Source: JAEMQF01 sp963850525 (GTDB taxonomy: Bacteria > Pseudomonadota > Gammaproteobacteria > Burkholderiales > Burkholderiaceae_C). Taken from it: DNA of 64,000 nt. The notes below the pieces were generated by a model. That model was not told where the DNA came from, searched no databases, and was given only the letters and a program-made list of their open reading frames with translations. Where the stretch lies: the NCBI GenBank assembly GCA_963850525.1, contig CAWKLQ010000008.1, forward strand, positions 1,240,001 to 1,304,000, given 5' to 3'. Below, piece by piece: positions 46,060 through 56,400 of this stretch (positions within the stretch are counted from its first letter, which is position 1; each line of letters starts with the position of its first letter). Made by a program: the position numbers and the translations under genes.

Positions 46060-48360
46060 ATGCTCACCCCATCTTCCATGGTTTCTTCCACGGCGCAGGA
46101 CGCTGCACCGTCACACCCCAGCACCGGCCCGCCACCCAGCGGGATCGATGACGCCTTGCTGCATTCGGTCGTCTGGCTGACGCGCCACCACGGGCGCGAG
46201 CGCTCCGCGCAATCGCTGCTCGCCGAGTTGCCCTTGTCGGGGGCGATGGGCCCGGACCAGGCGATCCGCGTGATGCGCGAGGCCGGCTTCAATGCCGGCT
46301 TGATCCAGCGCCGCATCGGCGAAATCCATTCGCTGCTGCTTCCCGCCGTGTTGCTGTTGAAGAACGGCGACGCGTGCATCCTCGTGCGCCGCCTCGAAGA
46401 TTCAGCAGATCACTATGAAGTGGTCATGCCCGGCGAACAGTACGTCGCGGTGCAGGCGCATGAGTCGGAGCTGCAGGCCGAATACACCGGCTTCGCCTTC
46501 GTCGCCACGCCGCTGGTCGCGGCAGCGTCGAGTGCGTTCGACGACGGCGCCCTGCGCGACCCCGGCAGCCACTGGCTATGGGGCACGCTGCGGCGCTTCA
46601 TTCCGTATTACCGCTCGGCCTTGCTCGCGGCGCTGATCAGCAACGTGCTGATGCTCGTCATCGGCCTGGTGACGTCGGTCGTGTTCGACAAGGTGATTCC
46701 GCACCAGGCGTTCGTCACCCTCTGGGCGCTGGCCAGCGGCGCGCTGCTCGCCTTGCTGTTCGACCTGCTCGCGCGCCAGTTGCGCAGCTACCTGATCGAC
46801 CTGGCCGGGCGCAAGGCCGACCTCATCATCGGCTCGCTGATGTTCCGCCAGACGCTGGGCGTGCGCATGGAACACCGGCCGGCTTCGGCGGGGTCCTACG
46901 CGCACCACTTGGCACAAGTGGAAATCGTTCGCGACTTCTTCGCCTCGGCCACGCTGTCTGCGATCAGCGACCTGCCTTTCGTCGTGCTCTTCGTCGCAAT
47001 GATTTTCTTCATCGCCGGGCCGCTCGGCTGGGTGATGGTGATCGCGATCCCGCTGATCCTGGGCATGGCGGCCATCATCCAGGGGCGCCTGCGCCGCACC
47101 ATGCGCGCAAACATGGCGCAGCAAGCCGACCTGCAAGGCGTGCTCGTCGAAGCGGTGGAGGGCTTGGAGGACTTGAAAGCCGCAGGCGCGCAGGGCGGTT
47201 TCCTGTTCCGCTTCGAGAACGCCACCGCCGCTGCCGCCGAGACGGCGTTGCGCGCGCGCTTTCTGTCGAGCTGGACGAACAACGTGTCGGCAGCAGCGCA
47301 ACAACTCGTGACGCTCGTCATGCTCGTGTGGGGCGTCTACCTGATCCGCGACGGTTCCGTCAGCGCCGGCGCGCTGATCGGCGCCGTCATGTTCGCCGGC
47401 CGCGCCGTCGCGCCGCTGGGCAGCGTCGTGAGCCTGGCGACGCGCTACCAGGGCGCGCGCGCAGCGATGCTCGCGCTGGACCACTTGATGAAACTGCCCA
47501 CCGAGCGCGAACCCGGCAAGACCTACATCGCGCAGCACAAGGTGACCGGGCGCATTGCCTTGGCCGACGTGAGTTTTGCCTACCCAAATGTCGGAGGCGA
47601 TGCCTCGCCGCGCGTGCTGAAGAATGTGAACCTGGCGTTTGCCCCGGGCGAGCGCGTCGCCATCCTCGGGCGCATCGGCAGCGGCAAGTCCACCGTCTTG
47701 CGCCTGCTGGCGGCGCTCTATCAGCCCACCGAAGGCATGGTGCAGGCCGACGGCATCGACTTGCGGCAAATCGACCCGGCCGACTTTCGTGCGCGCGTCG
47801 GCTTCGTTTCGCAGGAGCCGCGCCTGTTCAACGGCAGCCTGCGCGACAACGTGCTGATGGGCCGCGCGAATGTCGACGCGACGCAGCTCGCCCATGTGGC
47901 GCGCCTCACGGGGCTGGACCGCGTCGTCGCCGCGCACCCCAAGGGCTGGGAGTTGTCGGTGGGCGAAATGGGCGGCATGTTGTCGGGCGGGCAGCGCCAG
48001 CTCGTCGCGCTCGCACGCTGCCTCGTGACGCGACCGCAGATCCTGCTCATGGACGAGCCGACGAGTTCGATGGACGCGCAAAGTGAAGTGCAATTCCTGC
48101 GCCAATTGAAAGAGGCGGTGGGCGAGCGCACCTTGATCGTCGTGACGCACCGCCCTGCGGTGCTGGAGCTCGTGCAGCGCGTCGTCGTCATCGACGCCGG
48201 CAAGGTGGCGCTGGACGGGCCGAAGAACCTGGTGCTCGCGGCCTTGTCGGGCGCGGCGCCCGGCAGCGCGGCCGGCCAACTCCCCCCTGCGCAGCCATCG
48301 GCGGCGGCGCCTGTCGCCCCTCGCCAGGCGCGCTCACACGCTGTTGAGGCAGTGGCCTGA
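46060..48360 (+). CDS. Type I secretion ABC transporter (LapB/RtxB type)
   Basis: The protein has about 766 residues. The N-terminal C39-like domain (DDALLHSVVWLTRHHGRERS) lacks the catalytic cysteine, as in LapB-type exporters of large adhesins. A membrane domain is at about 175-460. The ATPase domain has Walker A LGRIGSGKSTVLRLLAAL near 540, signature LSGGQRQLVALARCL near 641 and Walker B ILLMDEPTSSMD near 663. The start could be 46078 instead of 46060. It leads an exporter-adaptor-TolC series; the giant repeat proteins at 59-64 kb are candidate substrates. Confidence 0.93.
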   Translation: MLTPSSMVSSTAQDAAPSHPSTGPPPSGIDDALLHSVVWLTRHHGRERSAQSLLAELPLSGAMGPDQAIRVMREAGFNAGLIQRRIGEIHSLLLPAVLLLKNGDACILVRRLEDSADHYEVVMPGEQYVAVQAHESELQAEYTGFAFVATPLVAAASSAFDDGALRDPGSHWLWGTLRRFIPYYRSALLAALISNVLMLVIGLVTSVVFDKVIPHQAFVTLWALASGALLALLFDLLARQLRSYLIDLAGRKADLIIGSLMFRQTLGVRMEHRPASAGSYAHHLAQVEIVRDFFASATLSAISDLPFVVLFVAMIFFIAGPLGWVMVIAIPLILGMAAIIQGRLRRTMRANMAQQADLQGVLVEAVEGLEDLKAAGAQGGFLFRFENATAAAAETALRARFLSSWTNNVSAAAQQLVTLVMLVWGVYLIRDGSVSAGALIGAVMFAGRAVAPLGSVVSLATRYQGARAAMLALDHLMKLPTEREPGKTYIAQHKVTGRIALADVSFAYPNVGGDASPRVLKNVNLAFAPGERVAILGRIGSGKSTVLRLLAALYQPTEGMVQADGIDLRQIDPADFRARVGFVSQEPRLFNGSLRDNVLMGRANVDATQLAHVARLTGLDRVVAAHPKGWELSVGEMGGMLSGGQRQLVALARCLVTRPQILLMDEPTSSMDAQSEVQFLRQLKEAVGERTLIVVTHRPAVLELVQRVVVIDAGKVALDGPKNLVLAALSGAAPGSAAGQLPPAQPSAAAPVAPRQARSHAVEAVA

Positions 48361-48362
48361 AC

Positions 48363-49595
48363 ATGTTCTGGCGCGACAAGTCCAGGCCTGAGCGCGCGCC
48401 GCTGCGCAGCGACACGCCCTACCTCTCGCCGCTGCGCGCGGCCCAGGTCGTCGACGCAACGCCGGGAACGAGCTGGGCGCTCGTGCTGCTCGCCGCGGTG
48501 CTGGGCAGCGCCGTCGCCTGGGCCGGCCTGACGCGCGTCGACGACATCACGCGCGCCGACGCACGCGTCATTCCCGATGGTCGCGAGCAAGTCATCGCGA
48601 GCCTGGAAGGCGGCATCCTGCGGGATCTGCTGGTGCGCGAAGGCATGCAGGTCGAAGCCGGCCAGGACCTGGCGCTGATCGACCCGACACGCTTCGAGGC
48701 GCAGCAAAACGAAGGCCAGGCGAAGCGCCTCGCGTTGCACGCAACGATCGCGCGGCTGAGCGCCGAGGCGACGGGGCGCGCACTCAAATTCCCGCCCGAC
48801 GTGGCAGCGCTGCCCCATATCGTGCAAGGCGAAACCGCGTCGTACCACGCGCGCAGGCATTCGCTGCAGGACGCGGTCGCGTCGACCCAGCTCAGCGTGG
48901 CGCTGTTGCAGCGCGAGCTCGACCTTGCGCAGAACATGGCCGACAAGGGATTGATGTCCAACGTCGAAGTGATCCGCCTGCGGCGCCAGGTGAACGACTT
49001 GCGGCTGCAGGTCTCGGAGCGCGTCAACCGCTTCCGTCAGGACGCGAGCACCGATCTGGTTCGCGTGCAGACCGAACTCGCGCAAGTGAACGAGCAGATC
49101 AGCGGGCGCGCCGACGTGCTGCGCCGCACCGTGCTCAAGTCGCCGGTGCGCGGCCTGGTGAAAAACATCCGCATCGCGACGATCGGCGGCGTCATCGCGC
49201 CCGGCGCGCCGGTCATGGAAATCGTGCCGCTGGGAAACCGCATCCTGATCGAGGCGCGCATCAAGCCCGCGGCGATCGGCTTCGTGCGCGTCGGCCAGGA
49301 CGTGCAGATCAAACTCTCGGCCTACGACTACGCGATGTACGGTGGCCTGAAGGGCCGCATCGAAACCATCAGCCCCGACGCCCTGGGCGACACCGAACGC
49401 GGCGCCGCCGCCGACGCCACTTACTACCGCGCGCTGGTGCGCACCGACTCGTCAACCCTGATGGCGCACGGCAAGCCCCTGCCCGTGATGCCCGGAATGA
49501 CGGGCTCGGTGGAAGTGCGCACCGGCGAACGCAGCGTGATGAGCTATCTGCTGCGGCCCATGCTCAAGTCCAAAGAGGCGTTTCAGGATGGATGA
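48363..49595 (+). CDS. Type I secretion membrane fusion protein (HlyD/LapC family)
   Basis: The protein has 410 residues. One N-terminal membrane helix (WALVLLAAVLGSAVAWAGL) is followed by a lipoyl half-motif (GREQVIASLEGGILRDLLVR). A long coiled coil spans about 110-255. The second lipoyl half and beta-barrel follow, with LKSPVRGLVKNIRIATIGGV and MPGMTGSVEVRTGERSVMSY. It bridges the inner-membrane exporter to the outer-membrane channel. It starts two bases after the exporter stop. A repeat element begins right after its own stop. Confidence 0.95.
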   Translation: MFWRDKSRPERAPLRSDTPYLSPLRAAQVVDATPGTSWALVLLAAVLGSAVAWAGLTRVDDITRADARVIPDGREQVIASLEGGILRDLLVREGMQVEAGQDLALIDPTRFEAQQNEGQAKRLALHATIARLSAEATGRALKFPPDVAALPHIVQGETASYHARRHSLQDAVASTQLSVALLQRELDLAQNMADKGLMSNVEVIRLRRQVNDLRLQVSERVNRFRQDASTDLVRVQTELAQVNEQISGRADVLRRTVLKSPVRGLVKNIRIATIGGVIAPGAPVMEIVPLGNRILIEARIKPAAIGFVRVGQDVQIKLSAYDYAMYGGLKGRIETISPDALGDTERGAAADATYYRALVRTDSSTLMAHGKPLPVMPGMTGSVEVRTGERSVMSYLLRPMLKSKEAFQDG

Positions 49596-49596
49596 T

Positions 49597-49682
49597 GGGG
49601 TCAGGTCTTGCCTTTTGCCCCCTCTCCACCGGTCGCTTCATCTGGCCGCTAAGGGAGGGGGCAAAAGGCAAGACCTGACCCC
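49597..49682. mobile_element. 86-bp inverted-repeat element, copy 2
   Basis: The same arms as at 12285 (GGGGTCAGGTCTTGCCTTTT), with an unrelated 30-base loop. It sits between the adaptor gene and tolC, one base after the adaptor stop. Confidence 0.8.
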
Positions 49683-49886
49683 ACCCTCACTGGCGCCCCA
49701 AACGGCGGCGTGCGCCTTCGGCAAATCGACGGCCTGATTCGGCACTTTTGCACGTCCTCCCCGCTGTTTCGCGGCTTCGTGCAGCGCCCTCGCGGCGCGA
49801 CTCGGGAAACACGCGGTTAAGGTTGCGGCTCTTTGAAACTCTGCGCGGCGCGGCGTGTGCGCGCGCCGGCAACGCAAGCTGGAACC

Positions 49887-51251
49887 ATGGCCTTTCTGCC
49901 CCTGCTACACACTCTGCATCCGCTGCGCGCAGGCGGCGCCGTGCTCGCGCTGGCACTGGCTCTGCCCACCTGGGCGCAGCGCTGCATCGACGAAGACGCG
50001 CCCGACAGCGCGCTTCCCGCAACAGCTGGTACACCCACGGTACCGGGCGATGCGAACGCGCCGCGCCTGACGCTGCAGGCGATGGTGCAAGAAGCGATCA
50101 AACGCAGCAACGCCGTCGGTGCCGCCAAGTTGCTTGCCGAAGCCGCGGCGAGCGAAGTCGAAGAAGCACGTGCGGCGCGGCTCCTCCAGGCGTCGGTTTC
50201 CGCGACGCTGGGCTACGCCGCCGCGTCGGCGAAGGATGTCGTGGCGCAGTCCGGCGGCCAGGCGCAACTCGGCCTGAACGTCGGCGCGCCGCTCTACGAC
50301 TCGGGCCGCATCGCCTCGCTCACGGGCTGGCGCACGAGCCTGTCGGAGGCGGCTCGCCAAGGGCAATTGACGGCGCAGGATCAGGTCGCCTTCCAGACCG
50401 TATCGCTCGCGCTGGAGCGCAGCCGCTACCGCCAGCAGGCGCGGGTGTACCAGCAGTTCGCGCGCAAGATGACCTGCCTGGTCGACGTGCTGGACCAGAT
50501 CGTCAAGGCCGATCGCGGCCGCACGAGCGAACTCGTGCAGGCGCGCAAGACACTCGCCCAGGCCGAGCTTTCGCAGTCGCAATCGGTATCGCAAGTGCGC
50601 CAGGCCGAGACGCGTTTGAAGCGCTTCATCGGCGACGGCATGCCCAGCAGCGAAGGCATGACGGCGCTGCTGCTCGACGTTCCGCCGCTGCCCGAGATCG
50701 AAACGCAAGCCGCGCGCGCCAGCGAAATCGCCCAGCTCGAAGCCCAGGCCAAAGCCCTGGAGAGTTTCTCGCGTGCCGCGGTCGCCGCGCAAAGGCCGCA
50801 ACTGAATTGGGTTCTGACGGGCTCCAAGGCGGGCGGCGGGAATCGCCCCGGCACGCTGCTCGCGGGCATCAGCTTCAGCATGCCGCTGCTCAACGAAGGC
50901 TCAGACTACGGCATCGACGCAGCGAAAAAGCGCGCCGAAGCGGCCAAGCTGCAAAGCAGAGATGCACTTGAGGCGCGCAAGTCGCGCATCGCCGAGGTCC
51001 ACGAACAAGCCGCGTCGTCATTCGACCGGGCACGCCAAACGAGCGCCATCGTGCGCGACAGCAACCAGGTGCGCAACTTCACGCTGCAGCAATGGCAGCA
51101 GCTCGCGCGGCGCTCGCTCTTCGACGTGATGTCGGCCGAAAGCGAACACTACAACCTGCGCGTCGCCTACATCAACGCCTTGCACGATGGGCAGCAGGCG
51201 TCGGCGTTGTTGCGTTCGTTGGGGTTGGGGATTTCGGCTTGGTTGGAGTGA
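49887..51251 (+). CDS. TolC-family outer-membrane efflux protein (LapE/AggA-like)
   Basis: The protein has 454 residues. A signal peptide ends near LALALALPTWAQ. Two outer-membrane efflux repeats follow, with long helices (QSVSQVRQAETRLKRFIGDG; AKKRAEAAKLQSRDALEARK) and strand regions such as QLNWVLTGSKAGGGN. It would be the outer channel of the type I system. It is cut off from the adaptor gene by a repeat element and about 200 bp, and a further copy of the element begins three bases after its stop. It may be transcribed separately. Confidence 0.92.
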   Translation: MAFLPLLHTLHPLRAGGAVLALALALPTWAQRCIDEDAPDSALPATAGTPTVPGDANAPRLTLQAMVQEAIKRSNAVGAAKLLAEAAASEVEEARAARLLQASVSATLGYAAASAKDVVAQSGGQAQLGLNVGAPLYDSGRIASLTGWRTSLSEAARQGQLTAQDQVAFQTVSLALERSRYRQQARVYQQFARKMTCLVDVLDQIVKADRGRTSELVQARKTLAQAELSQSQSVSQVRQAETRLKRFIGDGMPSSEGMTALLLDVPPLPEIETQAARASEIAQLEAQAKALESFSRAAVAAQRPQLNWVLTGSKAGGGNRPGTLLAGISFSMPLLNEGSDYGIDAAKKRAEAAKLQSRDALEARKSRIAEVHEQAASSFDRARQTSAIVRDSNQVRNFTLQQWQQLARRSLFDVMSAESEHYNLRVAYINALHDGQQASALLRSLGLGISAWLE

Positions 51252-51253
51252 GT

Positions 51254-51337
51254 GGGGTCAGGTCTTGCCTTTTGCCCCCTCTCGCTTCGATTCAGTCAGT
51301 CCCCGTTCAGAGGGGGCAAAAGGCAAGACCTGACCCC
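51254..51337. mobile_element. 84-bp inverted-repeat element, copy 3
   Basis: The same arms as copies 1 and 2 with a third, unrelated loop. With copy 2 it brackets tolC exactly. It lies between the convergent tolC and GT41 genes. Confidence 0.8.
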
Positions 51338-51343
51338 ACCACA

Positions 51344-53188
51344 TCACCGATGCCCCATCGCCAAGCGCTCGAACTCGCTTTCGATATCGCGCACCAGCCC
51401 CGGCACGTCGAACAGCTTGGACTGCCGACCCTGCTCTGCCAGATAGCGCTTGTAGGACGCCACGCGCCGCGGGTTCAGGCCCAATTGAATTGCGAGGCGC
51501 TCGTAGTGACCCAGTGAGTGTGTCACCAGATCGGGCAGCCCCACCGCGTGCAGCAAGCTGCCCGCCATGCGCGAGATGTAGCTGCGCCCCGACCAGGTGA
51601 GGATGGGCAGGCCCATCCACAGCGCGTCGCTTGCCGTGGTTCCGGCGTTGTACGGAAACGTGTCGAGCATCAGATCGGCGAGCTGAAAGCGCGCCAGATA
51701 GTCGGCTGGTGCGACGCGTGGCGCGAGGATCAGGCGCTCCCGTGCGACGCCTTGCTCGTCGGCACGACGCAGCAGATTGGCGTGCGCCCACTCGTTGTCG
51801 GCGAGAAGCCAGAGCACGCTGTTCGGCACCTGCTGCAGGATGCGCAGCCAGGCGTCGAAGAGTTCAGGCGTGAACTTGAACGAGTTGTTGAACGAGCAGA
51901 ACACAAAGGCGTCCTGCGGTAGCCCGTAGTGAGCGCGCACGGGCACGGGCGCGGCTTCGCGCTTTCGGTCGCTGACCTGGTAGCAATGCGGCACGTAAAT
52001 CGGCTGCTCCGTCATGTAGGGCAGCAGCTCGGGTGGCATGACGAATCGATCGGCGATGATCCAGTCGACACCGGGCAAGCCGCAGGTTCCTGGCAAACCG
52101 AGGTAGCTGACCTGCACTGGCGCGGGACGCATGCCGACGATCGCCGGGCGTGCACCGCTCGTCAGGCCTTGCAGATCGACGAGCACGTCGATGCCTGACG
52201 CCACGATGAGGCGCGCCGCACCCGCATCGTCGAGCGCGGCGATCGGGTGATAGTGCTCGATCGCCGCGCGCAGGCGCTTGCGCAAGGGCGTGCCGTCGTC
52301 GCGGCTCCATGAAAACGCGTGCACCTCGAAGCGACTTCGGTCGTGCAGCTCGAACAGCTCGACGCTGAGCAAGCCCACCGCGTGCATGTGCAAGTCGCCG
52401 GAAAGGTAACCAACCTTGATCTTGCCCTCGCGCTTCGCGCCGCTCGCGTGAAACGCCAGCGCCGGCGGCTTGGGAACGCGCTCGAAGACGAAGCGTTGCG
52501 CGGCGAGAAGCTGGAGCGCCGGGTCGTCGCTCGCGCCGAGCATCGCCAGCGCGGACGTGCCGGTGAGCAGCTGGTTTTGCGTGACCGCGCCCACAGGCTC
52601 GTACACCGGCCACGCACACTTCTTCTGCCGCAAGTGCACGTAGTGCTGGATGACGTCGCTTTGCGCGGCTTTCAGCGTGAGGCTCGCGCGCATGCAGGTC
52701 TCGGCGTCGTCGTAGCGCCGCTCCTGCTCGTGCAGGCGCGCCATGTTGTTCAGCGCGTGCAGGCGCAGCTCCAGCGCGGCGTGGCCCGCCTCATTCACGG
52801 TTTTCCACTCGGCGAGCGCCTCGGCCGGCCGGCCCAGGTGTTCGAGCTGGTGCCCGAGGTTCAGGCGCGCGTGCAGGAAGTCGGCGCTCAACGCCAGCGC
52901 GCGCCGGTAGGCGCGTTCGGCCTCGACATGGCGCGACAGGCCGCCCAGCACCGTGCCCCAGTTGAAGCACGCGACGTGCTGCATCGGCGAGACGGTGTGG
53001 GTGATCCAGGTTTCGTAGAGATCCGCCGCCGCCGCAACCTGCCCGGCCTGGGTCAGCGCTTCGGCAGCGCGCATCAGTTCGGTGAGCGCCATGTTGCCCG
53101 AGCGCGCCAGCAGCGCATCGCGTTCACGCTCGGTGGCTTGACTGAGCGACTGATTCGCTGCGACGGCGGAGTGGGTCGGTTTTTTCAT
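51344..53188 (-). CDS. TPR protein with O-GlcNAc transferase-like (GT41/SPINDLY) domain
   Basis: The protein has 614 residues. TPR-like helices occupy about 40-190 (ETWITHTVSPMQHVACFNWG, EAERAYRRALALSADFLHAR). The GT41 catalytic region follows: KVGYLSGDLHMHAVGLLSVE, VDLQGLTSGARPAIVGMRPA, PVQVSYLGLPGTCGLPGVDW, and a C-terminal half with LMLDTFPYNAGTTASDALWM and LPILTWSGRSYISRMAGSLL. Relatives transfer GlcNAc, fucose or glucose to Ser/Thr or Asn of proteins. The start at 53188 gives MKKPTHSAV. It is convergent with tolC and diverges from the AsnB fusion. Confidence 0.9.
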   Translation of the reverse strand: MKKPTHSAVAANQSLSQATERERDALLARSGNMALTELMRAAEALTQAGQVAAAADLYETWITHTVSPMQHVACFNWGTVLGGLSRHVEAERAYRRALALSADFLHARLNLGHQLEHLGRPAEALAEWKTVNEAGHAALELRLHALNNMARLHEQERRYDDAETCMRASLTLKAAQSDVIQHYVHLRQKKCAWPVYEPVGAVTQNQLLTGTSALAMLGASDDPALQLLAAQRFVFERVPKPPALAFHASGAKREGKIKVGYLSGDLHMHAVGLLSVELFELHDRSRFEVHAFSWSRDDGTPLRKRLRAAIEHYHPIAALDDAGAARLIVASGIDVLVDLQGLTSGARPAIVGMRPAPVQVSYLGLPGTCGLPGVDWIIADRFVMPPELLPYMTEQPIYVPHCYQVSDRKREAAPVPVRAHYGLPQDAFVFCSFNNSFKFTPELFDAWLRILQQVPNSVLWLLADNEWAHANLLRRADEQGVARERLILAPRVAPADYLARFQLADLMLDTFPYNAGTTASDALWMGLPILTWSGRSYISRMAGSLLHAVGLPDLVTHSLGHYERLAIQLGLNPRRVASYKRYLAEQGRQSKLFDVPGLVRDIESEFERLAMGHR

Positions 53189-53336
53189 CGGCTCGCTGTG
53201 CGGCGAGAGGCGCCACTGGACTCGAGCTGATTGTCCACAGCGCATTCCGACGGAGTCTGACCAACAGCGCGGAGATTCGATGGCAATTCGAGTCACAGCG
53301 CCCGAAACCGACGCACAACTGAGCCCGGAACACGCT

Positions 53337-53353
53337 GCTTATCGCAGATAAGC
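53337..53353. promoter_or_regulatory. Inverted repeat between the GT41 gene and the AsnB fusion
   Basis: GCTTATC-GCA-GATAAGC is a perfect 7-bp dyad in the divergent 250-bp gap, 85 bp before the AsnB start. It could bind a regulator of both transcripts. Confidence 0.4.
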
Positions 53354-53438
53354 CGGCTGGCCCTGCGACCCAGAATGCCAAGGCGTTCAACACCGCGAGC
53401 CGCGCCAAGACCGGAAGAGCTCCGCAGGAAGACTGTCC

Positions 53439-56400
53439 ATGTGTGGCATCGCAGGCATCCACTTCAAGCACGACGTTGATCGCGCCGTGCTGGAGCGCGC
53501 CGCCGAGCACTTCGCGACCCGCCTGAAACACCGTGGCCCGGACGCATTCGGCGCCCACTTCACGCCACGTGCCGTTTACGCGAACCTGCGCCTGGCGATC
53601 GTCGACCGCAGCGGCGGTAACCAGCCCATCTACGCGCCCGACCGGAACCGCGGCATCGTCTACAACGGCGAGGTCTACAACTGGCAGGCGTTGCGCGCCG
53701 GGCTGCAAGCCGACTACCCGTTCACGACGCACGCCGACACCGAAGTCGTTCTTGCCAACGTGCTCGCCCACGGCGACGCCGGCCTGGCGCAGCTCAATGG
53801 CATGTTCGGCCTGTGCATCTGGGACGACCGCGACGCCTCGTTCCTGCTCGCGCGCGACCGCTTCGGTGCCAAGCCGCTTTACGTCTACGAAGACGACGAT
53901 TGCATTGCATTCGCTTCGGAACTGCGCACCTTGCTCGGGCTCCCGGGGCTGGACCACACGCTCGACAGAATCGGCTTCCAGGACTACCTGAGCTACCGCT
54001 ACAACCTCGCGCCGCACACGATGTTCGCGCGTTTTCGCAAGCTGCCCGCCGGCAGCAGGCTGCGCTTTGCGCAAGGGCGCAGCGAGATCGCGCAATTCGC
54101 CGAGGTCAGTCTGCACGAGCCGACGTCCGCGCGGGCCGAGGCCGACTACATCGCCGAGCTCGATCACTTGCTCGGCGCCGCCGTCAAGTCGCAATTGATG
54201 GGCGAGGTGCCGATCGGCGTGCTGCTCAGCGGTGGCCTGGATTCGAGCGCGATCGCCGCTTACGTGCAGCGCGCCGGCGCGCGGCTCACGGCGTACAGCA
54301 TCGGCTTCCCCGAAGTCAACGAGTTCGAGTTCTCGCGCGACGTGGCGCGCCAGTTCGACCTCGACTACGTCGAAGTCACGATGACGCAAGACGAGCTGCG
54401 AGCGGGCATGGACGATGTCATCGGTCAGCTCGACGAGCCTATCGCGGATCCGGCGTGTTTTGCGCTGTCGCGCCTGTGCCGGCGCATCCGCGACAACGTC
54501 GTCGTCGTGCTCTCCGGCGAGGGCGGCGACGAGATGTTCGCCGGCTACGGGCACCACACGCTCGCATTGAATGCGACGCTGAACCGCGAACAGACCTTTG
54601 CCCACTTCTTCCACCAGAGCGCAAACCAGCTCGACGCGAACCAGTGGCTGCTCGACAAGTCGCTGCCGCCGCACCACCTGCGCTTTCGCCCGCACTACGA
54701 CCAGGCCGACACGGCGCTGAACGGCATGCAGAGTTTCGAGCTGCACACCTGGATGCCCGAAAACCTGATGATGAAGGCCGACAAGGTGTTGATGGCGCAC
54801 TCGCTGGAAGGGCGTTTCCCCTTCCTCGACCTTGACGTGTACCGCTTTGCTGCACACCTGCCGCAATCGATGAAGTTGCCGCACGCGGGATCGTCGAAAC
54901 ACGTGCTGCGCCGCCTCATGGCGGATCAGTTGCCGCGTTCCGTGATCGAGCGGCGCAAGATGGGTTTCACGGTGCCGCCGGCGTTTTTCCTGCAGCCGCT
55001 GCAGGCGCGCTTGCTCGCAGCGATTGACGCGCTGCGCCGCGAGCCGCTTGCCGACGTGCTTGACCTGGAAGCGATTGCCGAGCTCGTGCGCAGCTTCTAC
55101 CGCGGCGCGCCGACGCCGGTGTTCAAGATGTGGAACGTCGCCGTGCTGCTGCTGTGGTGGGCCGACGTCTACCCGACGCTGCGCGCGCGCGCGGTGCAGG
55201 CGGTGCGGGTCATCTCGGCGAACTCGGGGAATCCACACGTCATCCCGGCGAACGCCGGGATCCAGGCTGTTCATCCGCCGGTGGATCCCGGCGTTCGCCG
55301 GGATGACCGGAGATTGCCCGGCGCGCGCCAGCGCCTCGTGATCTACACCGCGCTGATCGGCCCGAAAGAGCAGCTCGGCAATCCGCTCGCGGACCTGCCC
55401 GCCGGGGCGACAAGCGACCTCGACCTGGACTTCGTCTGCCTCACCGACAACCCGCTACTGCGCTCCGACGTCTGGCACATGCAGCTCATTGCGAGCGGCC
55501 ACGTGCCGCCGGAGAAGCTTTCGCGCCGGCCCAAGGCGCTGCCGCACGAATACTTTCCGGACGCTGCGTTCAGCCTGTACATCGACAACACGGTGAGCTT
55601 CAAGCGCCTGCCTCAAACGAGCGATCTGGCAACGCAGCGCCCTGCCCTGTTCCGCGCCTTCCGCCACGCGACCCGCGTCAACCCGCAACAGGAGGCGACC
55701 GCAATCGCTGCGCTCGGCTACGACGACGTCGCGGTGATCTGCAACCAGCTCGACTTCTACGCCGCGCGTCGGCCGCTGCAAAGCATCACACCGCTCACCA
55801 CCGCGACCGTGCTGCTGCGCTCGCACCACGATGAAACGATCAAGCGCTTCGGCGTCACCTGGTGGGAGAGCATTCTCGCGTTCAGCAAACGCGATCAGCT
55901 TTCGTTCGACTTCGCATTGCAAGAGTCTGCGTGCACGGTCGACTACTTCGACGGCTTCACGCACGACAACTCGTTCATCCACTGGCGCGGCAGCGTCTCG
56001 CCGTACCGCGTGAAGGCCAGCTTCGATGCGAAACGCTACGCCTGGCGACACCGCAACGAGCCGGGCGCGCTGCGCGACCCGAAGGCGCACTTCCTGGCGC
56101 ACGGCGGCGGCAATGACGAGCCCTATCTGAAAGCCGGCACGTTGCTCGAATTCCTCTGCCACGCCCAAGGCAGCAGCCTGGGTGCGCTGGTGTCGCCGCG
56201 CCGCGACATGGCCGGCGCGCTCGAATCGCTGCTCGCGCCGCACCGCCGCGAAGGCCAGCGCTACTTGCTCGCGCGCGTGCAGGGCAGCAACCACCCTCAA
56301 GGTTTCGATGCGAACGAACTCGACACCGCAGCCGCCGCGCTGTCGGCGTTTCTGAGCCCGGCCAAGGGCACGCTCATCGACTTGCCCGCAGCCGACCTGA

